Shown here: piece after piece, positions 19,210 through 29,365 of the stretch
How the letters are laid out: the number at the start of each line of letters is the position of its first letter
Numbering within the stretch: position 1 is the first letter of the stretch
Source: Rhodopseudomonas palustris
GTDB lineage: Bacteria; Pseudomonadota; Alphaproteobacteria; Rhizobiales; Xanthobacteraceae
DNA: 64,000 nucleotides
Assembly (NCBI RefSeq): GCF_007005445.1
Contig: NZ_CP041387.1
Span: 1,240,001-1,304,000 of the forward strand
Direction: 5' to 3'
Made by a program: the position numbers and the translations under genes
Notes under the pieces: model-generated
Told to the model about the DNA's origin: nothing
The model's database searches: none
The model's input: only the letters and a program-made list of their open reading frames with translations

Positions 19210-20178
19210 TCAGAGCGTCACGACGATCTTGCCGAGGTGGCGGTTGGCTTCCATGTGGGCGAACGCGGCGCCGATCTCGGCGAAAGGAAACACCTTGTCG
19301 ATCGGCAGCTTAAGGCTGCGCGACTCGATCGCCGGCCAGATGTCGCCGCGGACCTGGCGGAAGATCTCGCGAATTTCGTCGACGCTGCGGCTGCGGAAGG
19401 TGACGCCGACATAGTCGATCCGGCGCGCGGCGTGCAGATCGAAGTTGAAATCCGCATGGGTGCCGCCGAGCCGTCCGACATTGACGATGCGGCCGAGCAC
19501 GCGGGTTGCGGCGAGGTTCTGGTTGGCGACCTTTCCGGAGACCTGATCGATGACGAGATCGACGCCGGCGCCGCCGGTGGCGGCGAGCACCTGATCGACC
19601 CAGCCGTCGCCGGAGGAATCGACCGCGATGTCGGCGCCGAACTGATGCAGCCTGTCGCGCCGGCCCTTGTCGGTCGACGAGCCGATCACCAGCCGAGCGC
19701 CCTTGAGCTTGGCGATCTGCATTGCCATCAGCCCGACGCCGGAGCTGGCGCCTTGCACCAGCACCGACTGTCCGGAGCGCAGCTTGCCGATCGCCACCAC
19801 CGCGTTGTGCATCGTGGTCAGGGCGACCGGCAGGGTCGCGGCGTCCTCGAAGCTCATGCTGTCCGGGATCGGCAGCAGCCGGCCGTGATCGGCGAGGGTG
19901 TACTCGCCGAACGCACCGGCGGTGGAGCCCATCACCCGGTCGCCGATCTTGCAGCCATGGGCCTCGTCGCCGAGCGCTTCGATCTCGCCGGCGAACTCCA
20001 TCCCGAGCACCGCGCCGACGCCGCCCGCGGCGCCGTGGGCGTGGCCCTTGGTCATGCCGAGGTCGGCGCGGTTGAGCCCGCAGGCGCGGACCCGGATCAG
20101 GACTTGCGGACCTGTCGGCGCCGGCTTGTCGATCTCGGTGATGGCGGCACCGGCGGCGCCGTAGACATAGGCTTTCAT
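19210..20178 (-). CDS. NAD(P)H:quinone oxidoreductase-type medium-chain dehydrogenase
   Basis: The 322-residue protein has a GroES-like N-terminal domain and a Rossmann domain with VQGASSGVGLMAMQIAK (about 140-156). It lacks the cysteine cluster of zinc alcohol dehydrogenases, so it belongs with the zinc-free quinone oxidoreductase/enoyl reductase branch and reduces quinones or enones with NADPH. It is the last gene of a leftward run with the nitronate monooxygenase, 45 bases downstream of it. The substrate is unknown. Confidence 0.85.
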   Translation of the reverse strand: MKAYVYGAAGAAITEIDKPAPTGPQVLIRVRACGLNRADLGMTKGHAHGAAGGVGAVLGMEFAGEIEALGDEAHGCKIGDRVMGSTAGAFGEYTLADHGRLLPIPDSMSFEDAATLPVALTTMHNAVVAIGKLRSGQSVLVQGASSGVGLMAMQIAKLKGARLVIGSSTDKGRRDRLHQFGADIAVDSSGDGWVDQVLAATGGAGVDLVIDQVSGKVANQNLAATRVLGRIVNVGRLGGTHADFNFDLHAARRIDYVGVTFRSRSVDEIREIFRQVRGDIWPAIESRSLKLPIDKVFPFAEIGAAFAHMEANRHLGKIVVTL

Positions 20179-20223
20179 CGCAAGCTCGTCCTGTTCTCGC
20201 GGCGCCGATCCGGCGCGCGCGTC

Positions 20224-21264
<1,041 letters not shown>

Positions 21265-21340
21265 TTACTGGCGGCCGGGAGATTGCCGAAGCGACGGCGA
21301 AATGTCCAATGCGCGGGGAGGGGAGCATCCTCTCACCGAG

Positions 21341-21445
21341 TCATTCCGGGGCGCTCGCGTGAGCGAGCGAACCCGGAATCTCGGCGGAGTGAAAACAACT
21401 TCGGGATTCCGGGTTCGCGAACTTTCGTTCGCGCCCCGGAATGAC
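21341..21445. repeat. REP-like palindromic element, copy 2
   Basis: The element begins TCATTCCGGGGCGCTCGCG and ends CGCGCCCCGGAATGA in inverted orientation, with two internal hairpins: GCTCGCGTGAGCGAGC, and TTCGCGAACTTTCGTTCGCG. It sits between the nitronate monooxygenase start and the FAH-family stop. Confidence 0.85.
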
Positions 21446-21463
21446 GGCGCGTGTGGATCGGCG

Positions 21464-22249
21464 TCAGGCTTTCGCCGTCTGACGGAATTCGTTGTGCAGT
21501 TCGCCGATGCCTTCGATCGCAATCGTCACGGCGTTGACCGGCTCCTTCATCACCCCGGCGCCGACCGAGGTGCCGCAGCAGATCAGGTCGCCGGGCTCGA
21601 GCGTCATGTCGTGCGACAGCCGGCTGACGATCTGATGTGGTCCGAAGATCATGTCGGCGACCGGATAGTTCTGCCGCTCGGCGCCGTTGAGGATTGTGCG
21701 GACCGACAGCGCCATCGGATCGAGCCCGGTTGCGATCGCCGGACCGAACGGACCGAAGCCGTCGTAGCTCTTGGCGCGCGTCCATTGCGGAAAGCTCGGA
21801 TCGCGATTGAGGACGTCGGTCGCGGTGATGTCGTTGACGCAGGTGTAGCCGAAGATGTGCGAAGGAGCGTCGGCTTCGGCGACGTTGCGGCAGCGCTTGC
21901 CGATCACGATGCCGAGTTCGCCTTCATACACCACCCGGCCGTCGTAGGACGACGGCCGATTCAGTACGGCGCCGTGCGCGGCGACGCAGGTGGTGGCCTT
22001 GAGGAAGTACAGCGGCTCGGGCGGGATCGATTGATCGAGCTTGGCGGCGAGGGCGCGAAAATTATTCCACAGCCCGATGAACTTGCCGGGCGCGCAGGGG
22101 CTGAGCAACTCGACGTCGCCGAGCTGCAGCGTCTGCCCGGTCGGATTGCTGACGCCGAACATCTCGCCATCGTGCACGGCGATGTCGGAATGCGCGATGG
22201 TGCCGAACCCGATCGCGCCACCCGCGCGAAAACGAACCCATTTGGTCAT
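21464..22249 (-). CDS. Fumarylacetoacetate hydrolase (FAH) family protein
   Basis: The 261-residue protein has the conserved metal-binding core of the family: YEGELGIVIGKRCRNV (two acidic ligands in EGELG) and YTCVNDITATDV (Asp ligand), then TRAKSYDGFGPFGPAI and GDLICCGTSVGAG near the C-terminus. Members hydrolyse or decarboxylate 2,4-diketo acids in aromatic and sugar breakdown. The start is ATG 22249; a longer reading would begin inside the neighbouring repeat. Substrate unknown. Confidence 0.88.
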   Translation of the reverse strand: MTKWVRFRAGGAIGFGTIAHSDIAVHDGEMFGVSNPTGQTLQLGDVELLSPCAPGKFIGLWNNFRALAAKLDQSIPPEPLYFLKATTCVAAHGAVLNRPSSYDGRVVYEGELGIVIGKRCRNVAEADAPSHIFGYTCVNDITATDVLNRDPSFPQWTRAKSYDGFGPFGPAIATGLDPMALSVRTILNGAERQNYPVADMIFGPHQIVSRLSHDMTLEPGDLICCGTSVGAGVMKEPVNAVTIAIEGIGELHNEFRQTAKA

Positions 22250-22274
22250 GGTGGAGTGTTCCTCAACTCGGGAT

Positions 22275-22385
22275 TCATTCCGGGGCGCGCATGACATGCG
22301 CGAACCCGTAATCTCGATGGACTAGGCGTGCTAACAACCTCTGGATTCCGGGTTCGCTCGCTGGCGCGAGCGCCCCGGAATGACG
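22275..22385. repeat. REP-like palindromic element, copy 3
   Basis: The left unit starts TCATTCCGGGGCGCGCATG. The right unit ends GAGCGCCCCGGAATGACG and contains the hairpin TCGCTCGCTGGCGCGAGCG. It lies between the PanE-like gene and the FAH-family gene of the same leftward run, so it is probably transcribed. Confidence 0.85.
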
Positions 22386-22405
22386 GGGCGTGGGACGGTG
22401 AACCG

Positions 22406-23386
22406 TCAGTACAGCCCCGCCACCTTGGCGCGCTGGATGACGAGGCCGAGTACGGAGTCGATCGCCGGCGTCGGAATGTTGGTGATCCGGCCCATTTCCT
22501 GCACCACGGTGACGAGCGGATCGATCTCCATCGGCCGGCCGCGTTCCAGGTCCTGCAGCATCGAGGTCTTGTGCGCGCCGACCTTGCGGGCGCCGTCGAT
22601 GCGGCGTTCGACGTCGACGCGGAACTTGACACCGAAGGTCTCGGCGATCGCTTGCGCCTCCAGCATCATCGCCTTCGCCAGCGCGCGGGTCGCAGGATCG
22701 GAGGCGATGACGTCGAGCGTCGCATGAGTGAGGGCGCTGATCGGATTGAAGCAGACATTGCCCCACAGCTTCAGCCAGATCTCGTCGCGGATGCGGTCGA
22801 GGATCGGCGCCTTCAGCCCGGCGGCTTCGAACACTTTCGACAGGTTCTCGACGTCCGAAGTGGTCTCGCCCGACGGCTCGCCGATCGGGAATTTGTCGCC
22901 ATAGACGTGGCGGATCACGCCGGGCGCTTCGATCTCGGTCGCCGGATAGACGATGCAGCCGATGCCGCGTTCGGGGCCGAGCTCGTTCCACTGCCGCCCG
23001 CCGGGATCGATGCTCTCCAGCGTGCGGCCTTCGAATGCGGCGCCGCCGTGTTTGTGAAAGTACCAATACGGCACGCCGTTCACCGCGGTGACGATGCGGG
23101 TGTGCGAGCCGAGCAGCGGCTTCATCGCATCGATCGCGCCGGTGATCGAATGCGCCTTCAGGCAGATGACGATGAAGTCCTGCACGCCGAGCTCTGCCGG
23201 CTTGTCGGTCGCCTTCGGTCGAACCACGCGCTCCTCGCCGCCGATCAGCAGCTTCAGGCCGTCGTCCCGCATCGCCTGCAGATGCGCGCCGCGCGCCACC
23301 AGGCTGACATCGGCAGCACCGGACTGGGCGAGCTGAACGCCGAGATAACCGCCGATCGCGCCGGCGCCGTAGATACAGATTTTCAT
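22406..23386 (-). CDS. 2-dehydropantoate 2-reductase (PanE/ApbA) family protein
   Basis: The 326-residue protein starts with the NADP-binding loop MKICIYGAGAIGGYLG and carries the C-terminal ApbA domain (about 175-320), including KLWGNVCFNPISALT. It reduces ketopantoate to pantoate or a related 2-keto acid. Placement with a CoA transferase and other catabolic genes, away from any pan gene, makes a different 2-oxo acid substrate quite possible. It lies 91 bases after the frc stop. Confidence 0.85.
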   Translation of the reverse strand: MKICIYGAGAIGGYLGVQLAQSGAADVSLVARGAHLQAMRDDGLKLLIGGEERVVRPKATDKPAELGVQDFIVICLKAHSITGAIDAMKPLLGSHTRIVTAVNGVPYWYFHKHGGAAFEGRTLESIDPGGRQWNELGPERGIGCIVYPATEIEAPGVIRHVYGDKFPIGEPSGETTSDVENLSKVFEAAGLKAPILDRIRDEIWLKLWGNVCFNPISALTHATLDVIASDPATRALAKAMMLEAQAIAETFGVKFRVDVERRIDGARKVGAHKTSMLQDLERGRPMEIDPLVTVVQEMGRITNIPTPAIDSVLGLVIQRAKVAGLY

Positions 23387-23477
23387 CGGAGATTCCCGAG
23401 CTCAACGCCAGCAAGGTCCGGCGAGGGTGGCGACAAGGACCGGCACGACGGCGGTCCGGCTGAGAGGGCGGTGCCGC

Positions 23478-24755
23478 TTACTCCGCGGCGCGCTTTTGCG
23501 GCGGAGCAGTGGCGCCGGATTGGTGAATCTCGGCAAGGTGGGCGTCACTGTAGCCGAGGACTTCGCGCAGGATTTCGTCGGTATGTTCGCCGAGCAGCGG
23601 CGAGCGCTTCACCTCGGTGGGGGAGTCCGACAGCTTGATCGGGTTGCCGACCGACAGATACTTGCCGCGGGCCGGGTGATCGACCTCGACGATGGTGCCC
23701 GTGGCCCGCAGCGACTGATCCTCGGCGAGTTCCTTCATCGACAGGATCGGGCCGCAGGGAATGTCGTCGGCGTTGAGGATCTCCATGGCCTCGAACTTGG
23801 TCCTGGTCATGGTCCATTGCTCGATCCGGGCGAAGATCTCGTTCAGCCGCGACAGCCGCGCCGGCGGCGTGGCGTAGTCCGGATGCGTCTTCCAGCCGGT
23901 CTCGCCGATCACGTCGCAGATCTTCTCCCACACCGGAGCCTGGGTGATGACGTAGATGTAGGCGTTGGGGTCCTGCTCCCAGCCCTTGCATTTGAGGATG
24001 CGGCCGGGCTGGCCGCCGCCGGAATCGTTGCCGGCGCGCGGCACCGCTTCACCGAATTCGATGCCTTCTCCAAACTGGCTGTATTCCTTCAGCGGGCCGT
24101 GGGCGAGGCGCTGCTGATCGCGCAGCTTGACGCGGCACAGATTCAGCACGCCGTCCTGCATCGCCGCGGTGACGCGCTGGCCGCGGCCGGTGTGGTGGCG
24201 CTGATACAGCGCGGTGACGATACCGAGCGCAAGATGCAGGCCGGTGCCGCTGTCGCCGATCTGCGCGCCGGTGACCAGCGGCACGCCGTCGCGGAATCCG
24301 GTGGTCGAGGCGGCGCCGCCGGTGCATTGCGCGACGTTCTCGTACACCTTGCAGTCTTCATACGGTCCCGGACCGAAGCCCTTGATCGAGGCCACGATCA
24401 TCCGCGGGTTGATCTCCTGGATCTTCTCCCAGGTGAAACCCATCCGGTCGAGCACACCGGGGCCGAAATTCTCCACCAGCACGTCGCAGGCGCGGATCAG
24501 CGCGGTCAGCACCTCCTTGCCCTTCGGGTTCTTGGTGTCGAGCGTGATCGACCGCTTGTTGTGGTTCAGCATGGTGAAATACAGGCTGTCCACTTTCGGG
24601 ATGTCCTGGAGCTGACCACGGGTGATGTCGCCGGAGCCGGGGCGCTCGACCTTGATCACGTCGGCGCCGAACCATGCGAGTAGCTGCGTGCAGGTCGGGC
24701 CGGACTGCACGTGGGTGAAGTCGAGAACGCGAACGCCGTCGAGCGCCTTGGTCAT
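23478..24755 (-). CDS. frc: Formyl-CoA:oxalate CoA-transferase
   Basis: The 425-residue class III (CaiB/BaiF) CoA-transferase has the exact length and family blocks of Frc: [14 protein letters not shown] near the start, [18 protein letters not shown], the catalytic Asp near residue 169 in QIGDSGTG, and the glycine loop DSGGGQPG. Frc moves CoA from formyl-CoA to oxalate, making oxalyl-CoA for decarboxylation. No oxalyl-CoA decarboxylase gene is in the window, so either oxc lies elsewhere or the enzyme serves another acid. A GntR-type regulator is 116 bases upstream on the same strand. Confidence 0.9.
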   Translation of the reverse strand: MTKALDGVRVLDFTHVQSGPTCTQLLAWFGADVIKVERPGSGDITRGQLQDIPKVDSLYFTMLNHNKRSITLDTKNPKGKEVLTALIRACDVLVENFGPGVLDRMGFTWEKIQEINPRMIVASIKGFGPGPYEDCKVYENVAQCTGGAASTTGFRDGVPLVTGAQIGDSGTGLHLALGIVTALYQRHHTGRGQRVTAAMQDGVLNLCRVKLRDQQRLAHGPLKEYSQFGEGIEFGEAVPRAGNDSGGGQPGRILKCKGWEQDPNAYIYVITQAPVWEKICDVIGETGWKTHPDYATPPARLSRLNEIFARIEQWTMTRTKFEAMEILNADDIPCGPILSMKELAEDQSLRATGTIVEVDHPARGKYLSVGNPIKLSDSPTEVKRSPLLGEHTDEILREVLGYSDAHLAEIHQSGATAPPQKRAAE

Positions 24756-24871
24756 GGTCGTGCTCCTGTTGTCTCGTGCGCGCCGAAGCGGCTCTTCTCC
24801 CGTCAGTGCATCCGCCGCGGCGATCCGTGGCGGACGTCCTTGTTATTTCGCATCAGCCGGTCGTCGCCGCG

Positions 24872-25603
24872 TCAGGCGAACAGCTCCTGGCCGTGAGTCT
24901 CGACGTAGGCGGCCAGCCGCAGCGTGTGATCGCGCGCCAGCTTCTCGGCGAGTTCGGTGTCGCGTGCTTCCAGCGCTTCGATCATCGCCAGATGCTCGGG
25001 CAGGGAGGCGGCGATGCGCTCCTTGCGGCCGATGGTGAGCTGGCGATAGCCGCGGACGTGGATCAGGATGTCGCCCGTCATGTCGACCAGCACCGGCGAC
25101 TCGCTCAGCGAAATCAGCGTCTGGTGGAACACGATGTTGGCGCGCGAATACTCGTCGATGTGATCCTGCGGCAGCCGGTCGGGGCCGAACTCCTTGAACA
25201 CGTCGCGCAGCGCCGCGATGTCGCGCTTGCGCGCCACGATGGTAATCAGCCGCGCCGCCATGCTCTCCAGCGCCGCCCAGGCGCGGATCATGTCGACGAT
25301 CTCCGCCTTGGTCCGGCGCACCACGACGATGCCCCGCCGCGGCACCGCCTTGACCAGCCCTTCCTGTTCGAGCATCGCGATCGCTTCGCGGATCGGCGTG
25401 CGGCTGACGCCGAGCTTGTCCGACAGCGCGCGCTCGTCGAGCATCACCGGCTCGGGCGTGGTGTAGATGTCCATCTTCAGGATCGCCTGCTTCAGCGCCC
25501 CGTAGGCCTTGGTCTTGAAGCTGGTCTCCGGCGCCAGCCGCACGATGCCGAGCTCGGGTTCGGCTGACGACTCGCGCGGCGCGGGGCGGGTGCGTGCGGT
25601 CAT
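24872..25603 (-). CDS. GntR-family regulator, FadR/FCD subfamily
   Basis: The 243-residue protein has an N-terminal winged helix (about 32-97) with LSDKLGVSRTPIREAIAMLEQEGLV and a C-terminal all-helical FCD domain (about 105-225) with the metal-site pattern (IVFHQTL and EHLAMIEAL). Such regulators bind small carboxylates and usually repress adjacent catabolic genes, here frc and those after it. The start is ATG 25603. Two similar palindromes just upstream (25647-25656 and 25722-25731) are candidate operators. Confidence 0.9.
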   Translation of the reverse strand: MTARTRPAPRESSAEPELGIVRLAPETSFKTKAYGALKQAILKMDIYTTPEPVMLDERALSDKLGVSRTPIREAIAMLEQEGLVKAVPRRGIVVVRRTKAEIVDMIRAWAALESMAARLITIVARKRDIAALRDVFKEFGPDRLPQDHIDEYSRANIVFHQTLISLSESPVLVDMTGDILIHVRGYRQLTIGRKERIAASLPEHLAMIEALEARDTELAEKLARDHTLRLAAYVETHGQELFA

Positions 25604-25646
25604 GGATCTTCCGGCGCGTCCGTTGTGAGAGGCATTGGCGCAAGAT

Positions 25647-25656
25647 TGGCATGCCA
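25647..25656. promoter_or_regulatory. Candidate GntR operator 1
   Basis: TGGCATGCCA is a perfect ten-base palindrome 44 bases upstream of the GntR gene start. It resembles FadR/FCD-type operators of the TGGTATACCA kind. A near copy lies 75 bases further upstream. Confidence 0.45.
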
Positions 25657-25721
25657 GATACCAGGACGTCAAGGCGCCGTGGCGTAGACTTCCTGAACCG
25701 GACAGACGCCTGCGGCATCTG

Positions 25722-25731
25722 TGGCATACCA
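25722..25731. promoter_or_regulatory. Candidate GntR operator 2
   Basis: TGGCATACCA differs from operator 1 at one base. It lies between the GntR gene and pqqA, so it could affect either direction. Confidence 0.4.
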
Positions 25732-25876
25732 AAGGTGAGGCTGCGGGCTGCCCACGTGGCGCTTTGTCGCCGTGGATTGATCGCTGCGCCGCGCAACGAG
25801 GTTTGCTTGCGCGGGTTATGAAGCAGACCTATCCTCGTGCCATTGCGGCATCAGACCAGCAACTCGGGAGGACTTC

Positions 25877-25957
25877 ATGGCCTGGAAGAAACCGGAAATC
25901 GTCGAAATCGCGGTCGGCATGGAAATCAACATGTACGCCTGCGCGGCGCGCAAGTAA
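25877..25957 (+). CDS. pqqA: PQQ precursor peptide PqqA
   Basis: The 26-residue peptide carries the defining Glu16-x3-Tyr20 pair (MEINMY); PqqE cross-links these two side chains and the rest is cut away to make pyrroloquinoline quinone. A strong ribosome site (GGGAGGA, 25865-25871) lies five bases before the ATG. It leads the pqqABCDE cluster. The tail ACAARK after the tyrosine is short, as usual. Confidence 0.95.
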   Translation: MAWKKPEIVEIAVGMEINMYACAARK

Positions 25958-26068
25958 TCGAATCGCAGGTTCGTTGTACGACGGCACACGGCGCGGCTGG
26001 CAGTCTCTGTCGGTCGCGAGTGTTAGCATTTGTGCGTCGTCGTTGGTGACCTCAGTGGAAGGCGGTCG

Positions 26069-26995
26069 ATGCTGCGGGTGATCGTTCTCGGCGCCGCAGC
26101 CGGCGGCGGGGTGCCGCAGTGGAATTGCGGTTGCCCGGGCTGTCGTGCGGCCTTCGCCGATGCCGAACTTCGCCGCACCCAAGCGTCGGTGGCGGTCAGC
26201 AGTGATGGCGAACACTGGTTCCTGATCAACGCGTCCCCCGACCTGCGCCAGCAGATCATCGCGACACCGCAACTGCATCCGCGCGCAGGCGCGTTGCGGC
26301 ACAGCCCGATCGCCGGCGTGATCCTGACCAATGGCGAGGTCGATGCCGTCGCCGGCCTGCTGTCGATGCGCGAAGGCTCGCCGTTCACGATCTACGCCCA
26401 TGCCAAGGTGTTGGCGATCCTGAAGGCCAACAGTATCTTCAACGTACTGAATGAAAAGCTGGTGGCGCGGCAGCCGATCGCGATCGACCAGCCAATCGCG
26501 CTACGTCTGCCGGACGGTGTGCCGTCCGGCCTGGAGGTGAGCGCCTTTGCGGTGCCCGGCAAGGGCGCGTGGTATCTCGAAGGACAGACCCATCCCGGCG
26601 GCGCGGACGGTGAGGGCGACACGCTCGGGCTGAGCATCATCGACACCGCGAGCGACCAGACGATCCATGTGCTGACCGCGTGCGCGCGCGTCACCGACGA
26701 GCTCAAAGCACGGCTCGCCGGCGCGCCGCTGGTGCTGTTCGATGGCACGGTGTGGCGCGACGACGAACTGATCGCCGCCGGCCTCGGCACCAAAACCGGA
26801 CAGGCGATGGGACATATCGCGATGGCAGGTGACCACGGCGCGATCGCCGCGCTGTCGGAGCTCGGCATCGCCGAGAAGCTGTTCGTTCACGTCAACAATT
26901 CCAACCCGGCGCTTCTGGCCCACTCGACCGAGCGCCGGCAGCTCGAAACGGCCGGCTGGCAGATCCCGGCGGACGGCACGGAGGTGACGCTGTGA
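26069..26995 (+). CDS. pqqB: PQQ biosynthesis protein PqqB (metallo-beta-lactamase fold hydroxylase)
   Basis: The 308-residue protein begins MLRVIVLGAAAGGGVPQWNCGCPGC, the PqqB signature with a structural zinc cysteine site. The family has a metallo-beta-lactamase fold and hydroxylates a tyrosine-derived intermediate of PQQ. The start is ATG 26069 with TGGAAGG upstream; a longer reading from 26030 lacks homology. The stop overlaps pqqC by four bases. Confidence 0.95.
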   Translation: MLRVIVLGAAAGGGVPQWNCGCPGCRAAFADAELRRTQASVAVSSDGEHWFLINASPDLRQQIIATPQLHPRAGALRHSPIAGVILTNGEVDAVAGLLSMREGSPFTIYAHAKVLAILKANSIFNVLNEKLVARQPIAIDQPIALRLPDGVPSGLEVSAFAVPGKGAWYLEGQTHPGGADGEGDTLGLSIIDTASDQTIHVLTACARVTDELKARLAGAPLVLFDGTVWRDDELIAAGLGTKTGQAMGHIAMAGDHGAIAALSELGIAEKLFVHVNNSNPALLAHSTERRQLETAGWQIPADGTEVTL

Positions 26996-27756
26996 ATGCG
27001 ATGACCGCGTTTTCGCTGAACGGCGCCGCGCCGCTCGCCAATGCCGATGAGCTCGAAGCGGCGCTACGCCAGATCGGTGCCGCGCGCTATCACAATCTGC
27101 ATCCGTTTCATCGCCTGCTGCATGGCGGCAAGCTCAACAAAGGCCAGGTGCAGGCCTGGGCGCTGAACCGCTACTATTATCAGAGCTCGATCCCGATCAA
27201 GGACGCGGTGGTGATCTCGCGGTTTCGCGATCGGGCCACCCGCGTCGAGTGGCGGCACCGGATCGAGGATCACGACGGCGATCTTGGTAGCGAAGGTGGT
27301 ATCGAGCGCTGGCTGAAGCTGACCGAAGGGCTTGGCCTCGACAGCGCTTACGTCGAGTCGACCCAAGGTATTCTGCCGGCGACGCGGTTTGCGGTGGACG
27401 CCTATGTGCACTTCGTCCGCGACCGCACGCCACTGGAAGCGATCGCATCGTCGCTCACCGAATTGTTCGCGCCCAACCTGCACGAGGAGCGGATCGCCGG
27501 GATGCTGGCGCATTACGACTTCGTCAATCCAGAGATCATGAGCTACTTCAAGCGCCGGCTGGAGCAGGCGCCGCGCGACGCCGACTTTGCACTCCGCTAC
27601 GTCAAGCAGCACGCCACCACCCCGGCCGAGCGCGAGGCGGTGTGCAACGCGCTGATCTTCAAGACCAACGTGCTGTGGGCGCAACTCGATGCGCTGCATC
27701 ACGCTTATGTCGATGGCCACATCCCGCCCGGCGCCTTCGTGCCGCAAGGGTCTTGA
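26992..27756 (+). CDS. pqqC: Pyrroloquinoline-quinone synthase PqqC
   Basis: The 254-residue helical oxidase has family blocks YHNLHPFHRLLHGGKLNKGQVQAWALNRYYYQ, HRIEDHDGD and the C-terminal RYVKQHATTPAERE. It performs the final ring closure and eight-electron oxidation without a cofactor. The GTG start at 26992 overlaps the pqqB stop; an in-frame ATG at 27001 is the alternative. Confidence 0.96.
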   Translation: MNAMTAFSLNGAAPLANADELEAALRQIGAARYHNLHPFHRLLHGGKLNKGQVQAWALNRYYYQSSIPIKDAVVISRFRDRATRVEWRHRIEDHDGDLGSEGGIERWLKLTEGLGLDSAYVESTQGILPATRFAVDAYVHFVRDRTPLEAIASSLTELFAPNLHEERIAGMLAHYDFVNPEIMSYFKRRLEQAPRDADFALRYVKQHATTPAEREAVCNALIFKTNVLWAQLDALHHAYVDGHIPPGAFVPQGS

Positions 27757-27760
27757 GCCG

Positions 27761-28069
27761 ATGGCGCCGCGCCGCATTAGCGTCAGCGAAGCCAGCCGTC
27801 CGGTGCTGCCGCGCCACGCCCGGCTGAAGTTCGACGACACAAGGCAGCGCTGGGTGATCCTGGCGCCGGAGCGGGTGCTGGCGCCGGACGAGATCGCGGT
27901 CGAAATCCTCCAGCTCTGCGACGGCGCGCGCGATGTGGCGGCGATCATCGATGCGCTGGCGGCGAAGTACACCGCGGGCCGCGCCGAGATCGGCCGCGAC
28001 GTGGTGGCGATGCTGCAGGATCTCGCCGACAAAGGCTTTCTCACCGAGGCGCGGGAGACCGCGCCGTGA
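27761..28069 (+). CDS. pqqD: PqqD peptide chaperone
   Basis: The 102-residue protein has a RiPP recognition element fold: RHARLKFDDTRQRWVILAPERVL, then LQLCDGARDVAAIIDAL. It binds PqqA and delivers it to PqqE. The start is four bases after the pqqC stop and its own stop overlaps pqqE, so the genes are coupled. Confidence 0.94.
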   Translation: MAPRRISVSEASRPVLPRHARLKFDDTRQRWVILAPERVLAPDEIAVEILQLCDGARDVAAIIDALAAKYTAGRAEIGRDVVAMLQDLADKGFLTEARETAP

Positions 28070-29244
28070 CCGAGACTGCTGCTAGCGGTACAGGGTCCGA
28101 CGGCATCGCCGTGCTGGAGAAGCCCGGCAGTGTCGCCGAGACCTTCGGGATTCCGCTCGCGGTGCTACTGGAGCTGACGCATCGCTGCCCGCTGCAATGC
28201 CCGTATTGCTCCAATCCGCTGGAGCTGGAGCGGGGCGGCGCGGAGCTGTCGACCGACGAGTGGAAGCGGGTGCTCAGCGAGCTTGCGAGCATCGGCGTGC
28301 TCCAGGTGCATTTCTCCGGCGGCGAGCCGACCGCCCGCAAGGATCTGGTCGAGTTGGTGCGGCACGCCACCGAGGTCGGGCTCTACACCAATCTGATCAC
28401 CTCCGCGGTGCTGCTGAGCTGCGAGCGGCTGGCGGCGCTGGCCGATGCCGGACTTGCGCATGTGCAGATCAGCTTTCAGGGCAGCGAGGCAGAGATCGCC
28501 GACCGCGTCGGCGGCTTTGCCGGCGGACACGCCAAGAAACTCGACGTCGCGCGCTGGACCCGCGAGCTCGATCTGCCGCTGACCGTCAATGCGGTGATGC
28601 ACCGGCAGAACCTGCACCTGCTGCCCGACATCATCGAGATGGCGGTCGCGCTCGACGCCGACCGGCTCGAAGTCGCCAATGTGCAGTATTACGGCTGGGC
28701 GCTGAAGAACCGCGCCGCGCTGATGCCGACGATCGCGCAGATCGAGGATTGCACTGCGACTGTCGAGGCGGCGCGTGAGCGGCTGAAGGGCCAGCTTGCG
28801 ATCGACTACGTCATCCCGGACTACTACGCGGCACGGCCGAAGAAATGCATGGGCGGCTGGGGCCGGCAGTTCTTCAACATCTCGCCGAGCGGCAAGGTGC
28901 TGCCGTGCCACGCCGCCGAAACCATCACCGGGCTGGCGTTTCCGTCGGTGCGGGACGGCGCCCCGATCGCCGAGATCTGGCGCGCCGCCGAGGCGTTCAA
29001 CCGCTATCGCGGCACCGGGTGGATGCAGCAGCCGTGTGCGAGCTGCGCCTTCAAGGAGATCGACTTCGGCGGTTGCCGCTGTCAGGCCTTCGCGCTCGCC
29101 GGCGACGCCGCCGCGACCGACCCCGCCTGCGCGCTGTCGCCGCTGCACGACCGCATCTTCAAGACGGCAGAAGCGGAGGCCGCGTCCGGCAGCGACCGCT
29201 TCCTGTATCGCAACTTCGCAGGTGGCACGGCCGAGGGCGAATAG
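28066..29244 (+). CDS. pqqE: Radical SAM PqqA cross-linking enzyme PqqE
   Basis: The 392-residue protein has the radical-SAM cluster motif CPLQCPYC (about 43-50), the SAM-binding GGEP and a C-terminal SPASM region with cysteines for auxiliary clusters (KKCMGGWG, LPCHAAE, CASCAFKEIDFGGCRCQ, ACAL). It forms the carbon-carbon bond between Glu and Tyr of PqqA. GTG start overlapping the pqqD stop. A repeat element follows within 15 bases of the stop. Confidence 0.96.
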   Translation: MTETAASGTGSDGIAVLEKPGSVAETFGIPLAVLLELTHRCPLQCPYCSNPLELERGGAELSTDEWKRVLSELASIGVLQVHFSGGEPTARKDLVELVRHATEVGLYTNLITSAVLLSCERLAALADAGLAHVQISFQGSEAEIADRVGGFAGGHAKKLDVARWTRELDLPLTVNAVMHRQNLHLLPDIIEMAVALDADRLEVANVQYYGWALKNRAALMPTIAQIEDCTATVEAARERLKGQLAIDYVIPDYYAARPKKCMGGWGRQFFNISPSGKVLPCHAAETITGLAFPSVRDGAPIAEIWRAAEAFNRYRGTGWMQQPCASCAFKEIDFGGCRCQAFALAGDAAATDPACALSPLHDRIFKTAEAEAASGSDRFLYRNFAGGTAEGE

Positions 29245-29258
29245 CGCAGCCTATCTTT

Positions 29259-29357
29259 CGTCATTCCGGGGCGCTCACGCAGTGAGCGAACCCGGAGCCT
29301 CGCCGTGACCTGAACCTCTGGATTCCGGGTTCGCGCTGCGCGTGCCCCGGAATGACG
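29259..29357. repeat. REP-like palindromic element, copy 4
   Basis: The left unit is CGTCATTCCGGGGCGCTCAC with hairpin GCTCACGCAGTGAGC. The right unit ends GTGCCCCGGAATGACG with hairpin GCGCTGCGCG. It lies between convergent pqqE and the formaldehyde dehydrogenase gene, a usual place for such elements, where it may end transcription or protect mRNA ends. Confidence 0.85.
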
Positions 29358-29365
29358 GGGCGCGT

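Noticed and set aside
25801..25835. Sigma-70 promoter for pqqA (TTGCTT and TATCCT)
   Set aside because: The spacing of 21 bases is too long for a normal promoter.
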